Of a DNA stretch of 57,106 nt, positions 45,020-54,791 are shown piece after piece; position 1 is the first letter of the stretch, and the number at the start of each line of letters is the position of its first letter. The position numbers and the translations under genes were made by a program. Source of the stretch: Chloroflexota bacterium (GTDB lineage Bacteria > Chloroflexota > Anaerolineae > UBA1429); NCBI GenBank assembly GCA_012728955.1, contig JAAYED010000074.1, positions 1-57,106 on the forward strand, written 5' to 3'. The notes below the pieces were generated by a model, which did no database searches, was not told where the DNA came from, and worked only from the letters and a program-made list of their open reading frames with translations.

Positions 45020-45903
45020 GCCCGGCGGGTACCGAGGGCCTGGCGACCGATCCTGTCGCAGTACCCCTCACGCTGCAGGCCAGGCAACGGCCGGGATGGG
45101 GCGGAAAGGGCCCCTGTGGCGCCAACGGTGCGTCCAACGGCCGCCCGGGGCGCCAGAACCTGTCGCCACGGCGGCGCGGCCGCACGGAGCGGCGCAGAAG
45201 AGGTGACCTGCGGGCGCTGAGGCGCGGCGCAGACGCTGAACGGTGCCCGAGCGGGCGTCCTCGGAGAGGGGCCTGAGGGCGTGCCGCAGCGCCAGCGGCA
45301 CTGCCGGCCGGCACAAGCGTGCGGCGCCACTCAGCCCACGGCGTTACGGAGTGGCGAGCTGGCGCGGCGCGGAAGAGGTGACCTGCGGGGGCTGAGGCGC
45401 GGCGCAGACCCCGAACGGTGCCCGAGCGGGCGTCCTCGGAGAGGGGCCTGAGGGCGCGCCGCAGCGCCAGCGGCACTGTCGGGTGGCACAGGCGTGCGGT
45501 GCCAGTCAGCCGACGATGGCAGCCCGCGGCGCCCCAGCGCAGGCAAGTGGTTGCGCTGGCTTCCGAAGCTCAGTGCAGTGCCCGGCGGGCAATGTCCGGA
45601 CCGCAGCGATGTCCGAGGGCGCGAGGCAATCGTTGGCCCGTGCGGGCAAGTCCGGTCCGCAGGGCTGCCCGAGTGCGCCAGGCACCGTTTGAGCAAGCGA
45701 GCGCGGCGGCCTGCATGTACATGTGAGGGGCGCGCCCCGGAGGCAGCGAGCCGGCATCACCCGGAGCGTGGCATCCGCTGGTGACGGGAACCCAGTGCAG
45801 TGCCGGCGGGGCGGAGCCTGTCCTCAGGGTCAGCGCCAGTCGCCGGGAGCGCCCCAGCCGCCGCGCCCGGCCGGAGCAGCCTTGCGCAGGCAAAGGAGTT
45901 GTC
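45020..45903. repeat. Spacer with a ~131-bp direct repeat
   Basis: The block AGAGGTGACCTGCGGG.GCTG through GCCGCAGCGCCAGCGGCACT occurs at about 45198-45329 and 45374-45504 (offset 176), differing at roughly one base in fifteen. Gene-free. A further GC-rich stretch to 45903 shows no clear promoter for the PAP2 gene. Confidence 0.8.
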
Positions 45904-46848
45904 GTGTCATCCACCATTCTGGTCCGCAGCATCCCCTGGATCCTGTGGCTGCAGCAGTTCAGCCCGGGGCTCGATTGGCCCATGGGCGCCATCACTCAGC
46001 TGGGGGAGGCCACCGGCATCCTGCTCTTGATCAGCCTGCTCTACTGGGGGCTGGATCGGCCGCTGGCCGTGCGCATGACGCTGCTCTTTGTGCTCTCCCT
46101 GGCGGTCAACACGCTGGCCAAGGAGCTGCTGGGGCAGCCCCGCCCCTTTGAGCTTGACCCGCGGGTGCTGCGGCTGGATTCCGCCAGCGGCGGCGGGCTG
46201 CCCAGCGGGCACACCCAGGCCGCGGTGGTGACCTGGGGCCTGCTGGCGCTGACCCACCGGCGCCGCTGGGTGATGGCCCTCTGCGGCGCCCTGCTGCTGC
46301 TGGTGCCCCTCTCCCGTCTGTATCTGGGGATGCACTTTCCCACGGATCTGCTGGGCGGCTACCTGCTGGGGGCGCTGCTGCTGTGGGGCTGGTGGCGCTG
46401 GGAGCCCGCCGCCACCCGCTGGCTGGGGGAGCGCCCGCGGCTGACCCAGCTGGCCCTGACGGTGCTGCTGCCCGCGGCGCTGCTGCTGGCGCTGGGCCGC
46501 GCCGATCGCCGGGCGCTGCTGGGTGCCTGCCTGCTGGTGGGCGCGGGCCTGGGATATCACCTGCTCTGGCCGCCGGCGCGGCAGAACAGCGCCGGCACGC
46601 TGCTGCAGCGGCTGCTGCGCTGGCTGGTGGGCCTGGGCTCTACGGTACCGCTGGCGCTGCTGGCCCTCAGCCTGCCCATCGGGCCGCTGCCGGTGGCCCT
46701 GCTGCTGATGCTGGTGGGCGTGTGGACCACCGTGGGCGCCCCGTGGCTCTTTGTGCGGCTCGGGCTGGCCAGCGGGCGTCCCCTGGCGCGCCGGCGGGCC
46801 GTTCGCCCCCGGGGAGGAGGTCGCCATGATCGTCATTCTGGATTTTGA
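45904..46848 (+). CDS. PAP2-family membrane phosphatase
   Basis: A 314-residue protein with about eight membrane segments. All three PAP2 motifs are present: KELLGQPRP (73-81), PSGH (100-103) and SRLYLGMHFPTD (137-148), giving the catalytic His103 and His144. The second half adds extra membrane segments beyond the usual six. It would dephosphorylate a lipid or polyprenyl phosphate on the outer face. GTG 45904 follows AAAGGAG. The 3' end overlaps the HAD gene by 23 bp. Confidence 0.9.
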   Translation: MSSTILVRSIPWILWLQQFSPGLDWPMGAITQLGEATGILLLISLLYWGLDRPLAVRMTLLFVLSLAVNTLAKELLGQPRPFELDPRVLRLDSASGGGLPSGHTQAAVVTWGLLALTHRRRWVMALCGALLLLVPLSRLYLGMHFPTDLLGGYLLGALLLWGWWRWEPAATRWLGERPRLTQLALTVLLPAALLLALGRADRRALLGACLLVGAGLGYHLLWPPARQNSAGTLLQRLLRWLVGLGSTVPLALLALSLPIGPLPVALLLMLVGVWTTVGAPWLFVRLGLASGRPLARRRAVRPRGGGRHDRHSGF

Positions 46849-47692
46849 CGGGACGCTCACCGCTGAAGAGAGCCAGGCGCCCCTGCTGGCCCGACGGGCC
46901 CTCACCAGTCTGGCGCGGGAGGTGCTGCAGGTGCCCCGCCCGCAGCTGGTGCGGGACTATCGCCGCACGCGGCGGGCCATCCGGGCGCGGCCCTGGGAGT
47001 ATGGCTGGTGGGTCAATGGCCTGCTGGCGGGCTATCCCGACGAGGGCGCCTTTCAGTGCAACACGGTCACGCTGCAGACGCTGCTGGCGCAGGTGCCCGC
47101 CTATGCCCGGCGGGTGCAGGAGCGCTTTGCCCAGGCCCAGTACGATCCCATTGTGGATTGCACCAACTGGCTCTTTCACCGGCACACCGCCGAGCTGGGC
47201 ACCGCCTTTCGGCCAGAGGCGCTGCCGGTGCTGCAGGCCCTGCTGGACGATCCCCAGATCACCCCGCTGGTGCTGACCAACTCGCTGGGCGACAAGGTGG
47301 CCCGCCAGCTGGCCACGCTGCCCCTCTCGCGCCAGCCCGAGATCCTGGGGGACACCCGTCAGTACGAGATGGATCCCCACTGGCAGCCGCCCCTGGCGTT
47401 GGCCGATGGCGGGGACCTCCACTGGCAGGTGGATCCGCAGCGCCGCATCGACCTGCGCCGTCCGGACTATTTCCGGGCGCTGGAGCGGGTGCGGGCCCGG
47501 GATCCGCAGCTGGCGGTGGTGGCCGACAGTCTGTCGCTGCCCGGGGCGCTGCCGCTGGCCCTGGGGATCCCCTTTTTCCTGCTGCGCACGCCCTATACGC
47601 CGGATTGGTGCATGGCCGCGGTGCGGGCCCGGCCCACGGGACGCCTGCTGGGCTCGCTTTCGGAGCTGCCCGCCGCCCTGCGCCAGCTGTAG
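46826..47692 (+). CDS. HAD-superfamily phosphatase-like protein
   Basis: A 288-residue protein with the HAD nucleophile motif DFDGTLT (Asp6, Asp8) at its N-terminus. LVLTNS and VVADSLS are candidates for motifs II and IV, but the latter lacks the usual second Asp, so activity should be checked. ATG 46826 follows GGAGGAGG inside the PAP2 gene. Two phosphatase genes overlap here, suggesting consecutive steps in one pathway. Confidence 0.85.
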   Translation: MIVILDFDGTLTAEESQAPLLARRALTSLAREVLQVPRPQLVRDYRRTRRAIRARPWEYGWWVNGLLAGYPDEGAFQCNTVTLQTLLAQVPAYARRVQERFAQAQYDPIVDCTNWLFHRHTAELGTAFRPEALPVLQALLDDPQITPLVLTNSLGDKVARQLATLPLSRQPEILGDTRQYEMDPHWQPPLALADGGDLHWQVDPQRRIDLRRPDYFRALERVRARDPQLAVVADSLSLPGALPLALGIPFFLLRTPYTPDWCMAAVRARPTGRLLGSLSELPAALRQL

Positions 47693-47700
47693 GAGATCGT

Positions 47701-48699
47701 TCAGGGGCTGGGCGCCGGCCCGGCCTCGGGGGGGATGGAGGGCCCCTCGGGCAGGCGACGGATTTCGTCGCAGCCCCACAGGGTCACATCGTCCCACACA
47801 TACCCCTCGGACACAAAGGTGTCGATATCACGGATCCAGTGGCGGCGCCCCTCCCGCAGCACATAAATGTGCGGGCTCTCGGAGCACTTGACCACCAGAT
47901 CCAGCGGGCGCCCCTCGGGAAAGCGCTCCAGAAAGGCGTCCTCCACCTCGTGGACGTCCTCCCAGGTCAGGCCCAGCGCGTCAAAGGCCTCCAGCGACGA
48001 GATCCAGCGGCGCTGGCCGTCCTGCAGCATATAGATGCGGGCGTCGCTGCCCTTGAGGACCAGCCCATCGCGGATGGTGAGGGCGGCGCTGTCCGGCAGG
48101 ATGCGGGCCAGGCTGACGCCGTGGGCCGTCAGGGGGATGTTGATCAGCACCACCAGCGCGGCCAGCGCGATCAGCATGCGGCGCAGCAGGCGATCCACAC
48201 CCAGCGGCGCACGGAGCGGCGCGTCGTGCGACGCACGCAGCGGCGCACGGAGCGGCGCACGGAGCGGCGCACGGAGCGGCGGCGATTCCGTACTGGCGAG
48301 ATCCCTGGCCGCGGCGCCAGGTGCGGCGGCCTCCCCGTCGCCGGACGAAGCGGCGACGGGCCCGGTATCCCAGGGCCTCGCAGCGGAGCCTGGCTCCGCA
48401 GAGGCAACGTGCCCGGCCGCAGAGGGGTCCTCCCGCGGGGTGGCATCGGGCGCCGCGACCCCGGTCGGCGCCGCGACTCCGCTTCGCGCCGCGACCCCAG
48501 TCCGCGCCGCGACCCCGGTGGGCGCCTCGGGCTGGGGCGAGGCCTCACGGGCCACCGTGCGCTCTGCCGGATCCGCAGGTGTGGTCGGTTCCGCCGCGGC
48601 GGCGGCCCGCTGGCGGGCCCGCTCCTCCAGCGCATCCAGCAGGGCATCCAGAAAACGGTCGCTGGCGGCGGGAGCGCTGCGATTCTCCTGATCAGCCAT
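47701..48699 (-). CDS. Single-pass membrane protein with low-complexity N-terminus and two external repeats
   Basis: A 332-residue protein. Residues 1-170 are Ala/Pro-rich and include TGVAAR/TGVAAP repeats (61-84) and tandem PLRA units (141-165; a 12-bp DNA repeat). One transmembrane helix spans 174-192. The external part has two similar modules (about 212-266 and 267-322), each with xIYxLxxGxRxWI, then a WxDV element and an LPEG/FPEG end. Similar modules occur in secreted proteins of Chloroflexota and Actinobacteria; function unknown. ATG 48699 follows GGGGGAG, 8 nt after the upstream gene. It ends 8 nt from the HAD gene's end (tail-to-tail). Confidence 0.8.
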   Translation of the reverse strand: MADQENRSAPAASDRFLDALLDALEERARQRAAAAAEPTTPADPAERTVAREASPQPEAPTGVAARTGVAARSGVAAPTGVAAPDATPREDPSAAGHVASAEPGSAARPWDTGPVAASSGDGEAAAPGAAARDLASTESPPLRAPLRAPLRAPLRASHDAPLRAPLGVDRLLRRMLIALAALVVLINIPLTAHGVSLARILPDSAALTIRDGLVLKGSDARIYMLQDGQRRWISSLEAFDALGLTWEDVHEVEDAFLERFPEGRPLDLVVKCSESPHIYVLREGRRHWIRDIDTFVSEGYVWDDVTLWGCDEIRRLPEGPSIPPEAGPAPSP

Positions 48700-48707
48700 G
48701 GCTCCCC

Positions 48708-49388
48708 CTAGTAGACCCTGTGCAGTCCGAACACCTCGCCCAGGCTGGCAAAGACGTCCGCGTAAAAGTTGCCCCCCAGGTGCCGAAAGAGCTCAAAGGG
48801 CATGCTGGGGGCGCCGATAAAGGGCCGCAGAGTCCAGGCCATCTGGCAGCCCACAAAGGCGTACAGCACCACCCACAGCCAGGTGACGCATCCGCGGCCG
48901 CGACCGCTCTCGGGGGCCACCATGGCGAGGCCCTGGGACAAAAAGTAGACCCCCACCACCCCGCACACCGCAAACACGCCCACGTTGAGCACCTTGAAGA
49001 ACTGGTAGCCGGCGGTGGTCAGCAGGAAAAAGAGGGCGATGGGCGTAAAAGAGAGCAGCAGCACCGCGGTGACGGTGATGGCGGTGAGCATGAGCGCCAC
49101 GGTCTGGGCCAGGCCCTGCTGGGCGCCCAGCAGCAGATGGAAAAAATAGAGCGTGGGGGCGCACACCAGCAGCGTGGCCAGAAACAGGATGGGGAGCTTG
49201 ACGGCCGAGCTGAGGGCCTGCAGCACCCCCGCCTGGGAGCCCAGCACGGCACCATACAGGGCGAAAAAGAGGACGCTGGAGACCAGCATGGCCCGGATCT
49301 TGTGGCGGATGGCGATGCCGTCGCGGATCTCGAGAAAAAAGCTGCGCCTGTCCCGCAGGATGGCCTCGATCACGGTCAGATCGCGCAC
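48708..49388 (-). CDS. Conserved six-helix membrane protein, unknown function
   Basis: A 226-residue protein. After a 30-residue N-terminus (LTVIEAILRDRRSFFLEIRDG) come about six membrane segments, including FFALYGAVLGSQAG and SSAVKLPILFLATLLVCAPT, a pattern of a conserved but uncharacterised family. It has no catalytic motif. It precedes the repeat-module protein in a two-gene operon, so the two may work together in the envelope. ATG 49388 has AAGGAGG. Confidence 0.82.
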   Translation of the reverse strand: MRDLTVIEAILRDRRSFFLEIRDGIAIRHKIRAMLVSSVLFFALYGAVLGSQAGVLQALSSAVKLPILFLATLLVCAPTLYFFHLLLGAQQGLAQTVALMLTAITVTAVLLLSFTPIALFFLLTTAGYQFFKVLNVGVFAVCGVVGVYFLSQGLAMVAPESGRGRGCVTWLWVVLYAFVGCQMAWTLRPFIGAPSMPFELFRHLGGNFYADVFASLGEVFGLHRVY

Positions 49389-49880
49389 AGGAACCTCCTT
49401 TCAGGGGACGGGCCCGGCCCCGCTGGCGGCAGTCCAGCACAGCGCCGGGGCGGGCCGAAATCGGTAACGCCTGTGCGTGGCACGGGCGAACAGAGACGCC
49501 TGTCAGGAATACGCACAGAATGGCGGACGGTTGCGCCGGCCGCGTTGCCCAAGCCGCTCAGCGGCGGCTCGGAGGGGCCCGCCGAAACGACCGTGGCGCC
49601 GGCGAAGCGACAAGTGCTCACAACCGGTTGCGCCGCGGGCGTAGCGCCCACCGCTCAGCGGCGGCTTCGGAGGGGCCCGCCGAAACGGCGGCGGTACCGA
49701 CGGACTGACAAGCGCTCGCAACCAGTTGCGCCGCCGTCGTTGCGCCCTGCCTCTCCGCGGCAGCTCGTGGGGGGCTCGCAGCAATGGGTGCGGCGCCGGC
49801 AACGCGACGGGCGCTCGCAACCAGTTGCGCCGCGGGCGTAGCGCCCACCGCTCAGCGGCGATTCGCTGCTCCTTAGCCCG
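49389..49880. repeat. Tandem ~98-bp repeats
   Basis: GTTGCGCC starts units at 49530, 49627, 49725 and 49824 (intervals 97-99). Units share CCGCTCAGCGGCGGCT.GGAG followed by GGGCCCGCCGAAACG, and GCGACAAG.GCTC.CAACC. The third unit is the most diverged. No gene. Confidence 0.85.
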
Positions 49881-51149
49881 TCAGCCCTCGGCGCCGCCCT
49901 CCAGGCTCGGCTGCCAGCGGTGGATCGCCCACACCAGCACCATCCCCAGCGCAAAAAACACCATCAGCAGCGCAAAGGGCAGCGCCCGGTCGATGGCCGA
50001 AAGCTGCCCCGCGATCCAGCCAAAGGGCGTGGTCGCCAGGATCAGCAGCACGTACACCAGCCCCGTCAGCCGCGCCCGCTCGTGGGTCTCCAGCGACACG
50101 GTGAGCAGCGACTCGGTCATCGGGTTGACCAGCGCCGCCGCAAAGGCCTCCAGCAGCACGCTCAGCACCAGCAGGGGCACCGAGCGGGGCGGCATGAACA
50201 CCAGCAGCCCCTGGGCCACGAAATAGGCGCCAAAGCCGGTCCACAGAGGCAGGCGAAAGCGCCGCAGGCTGGTGAGCCGCGGCGACACCAGAAACAGGCA
50301 CACCGCCATCACGATGGAGCGCAACGCCATGTAAATGGCGATCTGGGCGTCGGGAAAGCCCAGCTTGCTGGTAAAGAGCACCCCCCAGAAGCTGGTGTTG
50401 ACGGTACGATAGACGTTGGTCACCACCAGCAGGGCCAGGGCGGCCATAATGGGCCGCGAGCGCAGCAGCTGGCCGAACACCCGGTGCGACTCGCCCACCA
50501 GGCTGGCCACGGATCGCTGGCGCGTCTCCTCCATCCGCCGGATGCCCCGCTCGGTCTCGTGCGAGTAGAAATACAGCACCACCGCCTTGGCCGTCAGCAT
50601 GACCGAGGCCACCGCCAGCAGCCCGCGCATGGCGGGCACCAGCCCAAAGCGGTTCACCACCCAGCCGCCGATGGGCGTCAGAAAGGAGGCCGACATGCCA
50701 AAGAGGCTGATCCAGGTCCAGATGTGCACCAGATGGTGCTCCTCGGCATCCTCGATCATCAGGCAGGTCCAGGCGGTGTGGGCGATGCGCCACAGGCCGT
50801 TGATCAGCGCCGCCACCACGAAATAGACCGCGTTCTGCGCCGCCGCCCAGATCAGGCAGGCCACGCCAAAGGAGATGATATCGGCTACCAGCACGGTCAC
50901 CCGGCGGCCGAACTTGTCCACAATGGCGCCGCTGAGCCAGGTGGCCACCAGCTGCGAGAGCAGCCCCAGGCTGGCCAGCGTGCCGATGCCCCGATCGGTG
51001 ACGCCCAGGGCCAGCATGTACACGGACATAAAGGGCATGTACAGGTTATAGGGCACCCCGAACATGGGCTCGGTGAGCACACAGGCGCGGGGGTTGCCGC
51101 GCAGCTCGCGCAGGGTGCGGACCAGCGGGTTGTTGACGATAGCAGCCAC
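49881..51149 (-). CDS. MFS transporter, second of a tandem pair
   Basis: A 422-residue MFS protein with about 12 membrane segments and the conserved start LRELRGNPRACVLTEPMFGV. IVDKFGRRVTV is the loop 2-3 motif; HETERGIRRMEETRQ is in the central loop. It is clearly paralogous to the next upstream gene. GTG 51149 follows AAGGAGG by about 9 nt. It is the last gene of the GH3 operon and probably imports a glycoside. Confidence 0.9.
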   Translation of the reverse strand: MAAIVNNPLVRTLRELRGNPRACVLTEPMFGVPYNLYMPFMSVYMLALGVTDRGIGTLASLGLLSQLVATWLSGAIVDKFGRRVTVLVADIISFGVACLIWAAAQNAVYFVVAALINGLWRIAHTAWTCLMIEDAEEHHLVHIWTWISLFGMSASFLTPIGGWVVNRFGLVPAMRGLLAVASVMLTAKAVVLYFYSHETERGIRRMEETRQRSVASLVGESHRVFGQLLRSRPIMAALALLVVTNVYRTVNTSFWGVLFTSKLGFPDAQIAIYMALRSIVMAVCLFLVSPRLTSLRRFRLPLWTGFGAYFVAQGLLVFMPPRSVPLLVLSVLLEAFAAALVNPMTESLLTVSLETHERARLTGLVYVLLILATTPFGWIAGQLSAIDRALPFALLMVFFALGMVLVWAIHRWQPSLEGGAEG

Positions 51150-51178
51150 GGGCGATCCCCTCCTTGCCGACGACGATG

Positions 51179-52417
51179 TCAGGCGGTTCCCTCCAGCGGG
51201 CGCTGCTCACGGCCGATGGCCCAAACCAACAGCATCCCCAGCGCAAAGAGCCCCAGGTTCAGCCCAAAGGGCAGGGCACGATCCACGGCCGAGAGCTGAC
51301 CGGCGATCCAGCCAAAGGGCGTGGTGATCACCAGCAGCAGCATGTACACGATCGAGCTGATGCGGGCGCGCTCGTGGGTGTTCATGGCCACGGCCAGCAG
51401 CGCCTCGATGATGGGGTTGACCAGCGCGCCGCCGATGCCCGCCAGCATCACGGCGGGGATCAGCATCCAGAGCGAACGGGGCGGCATGGCCACCAGCAGC
51501 ATCTGGCTGAGCAGATAGAGCCCGAATCCCAGCCAGAGGGGCGGGCGCGCGTGGGACAGATTGCGAAAGCGAGGCCCGATGCCAAAGATGCCCACCGCCG
51601 TGGTGATAGAGCCCAGCGCCGCAAAGAGCGCGATGCTGGCCTCGGGAAAGCCCAGTTTGCCCGTCACCAGCACGCCGAAAAAGCTCCCGTTGACGGTGTT
51701 ATAGATGTTGGTGACGGTCATCAGCGCCAGGGCGCCCCGGATGCGCCGCGAGCGCAGCAGCGGCCCCACCACCTGCCGGTACCCGCTCAGCAGGCTGAGC
51801 AGCGACTGGTCGCGGGTCTCCATGCGGCGCTGCACGCCGCGTTCCGTCTCGTGCGAGAGCACGTACAGCACGGCGCACTTGGCGGTGAGCATCACAAAGC
51901 CAAACAGCAGCAGGCCGCGCATGGCGGGCACCAGCCCAAAGCGCTGCACGAACCAGCCCCCCACCGGCGTAAAGAAGGACGAGCCCACGCCAAAGATGGT
52001 GATCCAGGACCACATGTGCACCAGCAGGTGTTCCTCGGCATCCTCGATCACCAGGCAGGTCCAGGCGGTGTGGGCCACGCGCCAGGTGCCGTTGATCAGC
52101 GCGGCCACCACGAACCAGGTCATGTTCTGGGAAAAGGCCCAGATCAGGCAGGGGATGCTGAAGGACACCAGATCGGCGATAAAGAGCGTGAGCCGCCGGC
52201 CGTACTTGTCCACCAACGTGCCGCTCACCAGCTGGGAGAGGATCTGCACCGCCAGGCTGAGGCTGGCGATCAGTCCGATCCCCTGGTCGGTGACGCCCAG
52301 GGCCAGCATGTACACCGACATAAAGGGGTTGAACATGTTGTAGGGGATGCCAAACATCCACTCGGTGAGCACCGAGTAGCGCGGATTGCCCCGCAGCTCG
52401 CGCAGGGCCTGAAACAT
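51179..52417 (-). CDS. MFS transporter, first of a tandem pair
   Basis: A 412-residue MFS protein, half identical by eye to the following gene (LVDKYGRRLTLF, then HETERGVQRRMETRDQ). The first ATG, 52417, has no ribosome site. A GGGGGAGAG at 52440-52448 is ideally placed for a non-standard ATT start at 52432, which also matches the N-terminal length of the paralogue, so an ATT start is possible. A strong hairpin lies 60 nt upstream. Confidence 0.85.
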   Translation of the reverse strand: MFQALRELRGNPRYSVLTEWMFGIPYNMFNPFMSVYMLALGVTDQGIGLIASLSLAVQILSQLVSGTLVDKYGRRLTLFIADLVSFSIPCLIWAFSQNMTWFVVAALINGTWRVAHTAWTCLVIEDAEEHLLVHMWSWITIFGVGSSFFTPVGGWFVQRFGLVPAMRGLLLFGFVMLTAKCAVLYVLSHETERGVQRRMETRDQSLLSLLSGYRQVVGPLLRSRRIRGALALMTVTNIYNTVNGSFFGVLVTGKLGFPEASIALFAALGSITTAVGIFGIGPRFRNLSHARPPLWLGFGLYLLSQMLLVAMPPRSLWMLIPAVMLAGIGGALVNPIIEALLAVAMNTHERARISSIVYMLLLVITTPFGWIAGQLSAVDRALPFGLNLGLFALGMLLVWAIGREQRPLEGTA

Positions 52418-52479
52418 CGGATGGTTGCGAATGCCGATCTCTCCCCCTTGACCAGATCCGTTACGGACGGAAAACCGGG

Positions 52480-52511
52480 GGGTGCGCCGCACGTGGATGC
52501 ACGGCGCACCC
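52480..52511 (-). terminator. Intercistronic hairpin between GH3 and the MFS pair
   Basis: A perfect 10-bp stem (GGGTGCGCCG at 52480-52489, CGGCGCACCC at 52502-52511) with a 12-nt loop, followed on the minus strand by CCCCGGTTTTCC. It may terminate part of the transcripts or stabilise the upstream mRNA; the T run is weak. Confidence 0.5.
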
Positions 52512-52521
52512 ATCAAGTCAC

Positions 52522-54789
52522 TCAACGCCGGATCTGCTGCAGCAGATCCGCCACAAAGGCCTCGGGCGGCTTGGGCAGCGCGCCCGCTCGAAACTCGAGC
52601 ACGCTCACCAGGGGCGTGTCTACGAACATGTCCATGATGTTGAGCCCCAGCCCCTCGCTGCCGTCCCCCTCGCCGAACAGTCGGCGGGAGGCAGCCGCCA
52701 TCTCCTCCAGCACCGGCGCCAGCAGCGCCTTGCCCTGCGGATCGGCCAGCCACTCGCGCATGGTGGATTCCATATCCAGCACCGAGGGCAGCGGCTGGCT
52801 GACCTGCATGGTCACCGGCAGGCAGGCGCGCACATCCACCGAGGAGGCCGCCACCAGCAGCGTGAAATCACCGGGCTCGGCGATCCAGCGGCCATGATCG
52901 GGATGCCAGTAGGAAAAGGCGCGGGCATCCAGGGTGATGGTGACCGTCCTGGTCTCGCCGGGCTCCAGGGCCACTTTGGCAAAGCCCTTGAGCTCCTTTT
53001 CGGGGCGCACCAGGTCGGCTTGACAGTCGTGCACATAGAGCTGCACCACCTCCTGGCCCGCCACGCAGCCGGTGTTGGTGACATCCACCGAGACCTGCAC
53101 CCCGTCCACGTCCATAAAGGTATCGGCCGAGACCCGGGCGTTGCTGTAGGCAAAGCTGGTATAGCTCAGGCCATAGCCAAAGGGGAACAGCACCCGGGCG
53201 CCCTTTTTGTCATAGTAGCGATACCCGATAAAAAGCCCCTCGCCATAGCGCACGGCGCCGGCCTCACCGGGCCAGTTGAGGTAGGCCGGGGTGTCCTCCA
53301 GCGCCTCAGGAAAGGTCTCGGCGAGCTTGCCGCTGGGGTTGACGGCCCCGGTGAGCACCTCGGCGATGGCCACGCCGCCGGCCTGGCCCATCATGTAGGC
53401 CTCCACCACCGCCGCCACGCCGTCGATCCACTCGCCCATGGCCACCGGCGCGCCATTGTTGAGGATCACCACGGTGCGGGGCTGCACCGCCGAGACGGCC
53501 TTGATCAGGGCCACCTGCTGCTCGGTGAGATCCAGCGACTGGCGGTCGTACCCCTCGGACTCGATATAGCTGGGCAGCGCGATGTAGAGCAGCGCCACCT
53601 CGGCAGCGGCGGCCTGGGCTACGGCCTCGCCGATGAGATCGGGACGCGCGGCGGCGTCGGCGGGATAGCCCTCGCAATACGTGATGCTGGCCTGGCCCAG
53701 GCGGGCGCGCAGCTCTTCCAGCGGCACGGCCACCTTGGTGGGGTTGATGTGCGACGAGCCGCCGCCCTGATAGTGGGGCTGCTCCGCCGAGCGGCCGATG
53801 ACGGCCACGCGCTCCACGCCGCACAGCGGCAGGATGCCGTCGTTCTTGAGCAGAACGATGCCCTCGGCAGCCACCCGGGCGGCCAGGGCGTGGTGCGCCT
53901 CGATGTCAAAGCCCTGGGTACGCTGGGCGCCCTGCCCCTTGGCCACCATCTCCAGCAGCCGGCGCACGGCACGGTCGAGCACGGCCACATCCAGCGTGCC
54001 GGCCTGGACGGCGTCCACCACGGCCTGCACCCGCAGCGGCTTGGGCCCGGGCATCTCCAGATCCAGCCCGCCCTTCAGGGCCGCCACGCGGTTGTGCACG
54101 GCGCCCCAGTCCGACACCACCACACCTTCAAATCCCCACTCGCCGCGCAGCACCTGGTTCAGCAGGAAATCGTGCTCCGAGCCATAGGTGCCGTTGATTT
54201 TGTTATAGCTGCACATCACCGTCCAGGGCTGGCCCTGGCGCACGGCGATCTCAAAGGCGGTCAGATAGATCTCGCGCAGGGTGCGCTCGTCCACCCGGGT
54301 ATCGATGCTGAAACGCTGGAACTCTTGGTTGTTGGCGGCATAGTGCTTGAGCGAGGTGCCCACCCCGCGGGACTGGATGCCCTGGATGAGCGCGGCGGCC
54401 AGCTGGCCCGCCAGGAAGGGATCCTCGGAATAGTACTCAAAGTTGCGGCCGCAGAGCGGCGAGCGCTTCATGTTGACCCCGGGCCCCAGGACGACGTTCA
54501 CGTCCATGGCCAGGGCCTCCTCGGCGATGGCCTCACCCACGCTGCGCACCAGGGCGGTGTTCCAGGTAGAGGCCTGCAGAGAAGCGGTGGGGAAACAGGT
54601 GGCGGGCAGCGAGCGCTGCCCCAGGCCCGTATTCTCGGGGGTGCGCCGCAGGCCGTGGGGCCCGTCCGAGACCACCGCCGCAGGCAGCCCCAGCCGCTCC
54701 ACGGGTGTAGTGGTCCAGGCGGTGTCGCCGGTACACAGCGCAGCCTTTTCCTCCAGGGTCATGCCAGCCAAAATCTTGTCGACGTCCAT
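52522..54789 (-). CDS. GH3 family beta-glycosidase
   Basis: A 755-residue intracellular GH3 enzyme without signal peptide. The N-terminal barrel has VSDGPHGLRR (40-49), KHYAANNQE (148-156) and the nucleophile Asp227 in VVVSDWGAVH. A five- or six-stranded domain and a C-terminal Fn3-like domain (AFSYWHPDHGRW) follow. The length is normal for bacterial beta-glucosidases/xylosidases. ATG 54789 has GGGAGG and is 2 nt after the stop of the preceding MFS gene, so translation is coupled. It would hydrolyse glycosides imported by the adjacent carriers. Confidence 0.94.
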   Translation of the reverse strand: MDVDKILAGMTLEEKAALCTGDTAWTTTPVERLGLPAAVVSDGPHGLRRTPENTGLGQRSLPATCFPTASLQASTWNTALVRSVGEAIAEEALAMDVNVVLGPGVNMKRSPLCGRNFEYYSEDPFLAGQLAAALIQGIQSRGVGTSLKHYAANNQEFQRFSIDTRVDERTLREIYLTAFEIAVRQGQPWTVMCSYNKINGTYGSEHDFLLNQVLRGEWGFEGVVVSDWGAVHNRVAALKGGLDLEMPGPKPLRVQAVVDAVQAGTLDVAVLDRAVRRLLEMVAKGQGAQRTQGFDIEAHHALAARVAAEGIVLLKNDGILPLCGVERVAVIGRSAEQPHYQGGGSSHINPTKVAVPLEELRARLGQASITYCEGYPADAAARPDLIGEAVAQAAAAEVALLYIALPSYIESEGYDRQSLDLTEQQVALIKAVSAVQPRTVVILNNGAPVAMGEWIDGVAAVVEAYMMGQAGGVAIAEVLTGAVNPSGKLAETFPEALEDTPAYLNWPGEAGAVRYGEGLFIGYRYYDKKGARVLFPFGYGLSYTSFAYSNARVSADTFMDVDGVQVSVDVTNTGCVAGQEVVQLYVHDCQADLVRPEKELKGFAKVALEPGETRTVTITLDARAFSYWHPDHGRWIAEPGDFTLLVAASSVDVRACLPVTMQVSQPLPSVLDMESTMREWLADPQGKALLAPVLEEMAAASRRLFGEGDGSEGLGLNIMDMFVDTPLVSVLEFRAGALPKPPEAFVADLLQQIRR

Positions 54790-54791
54790 GT

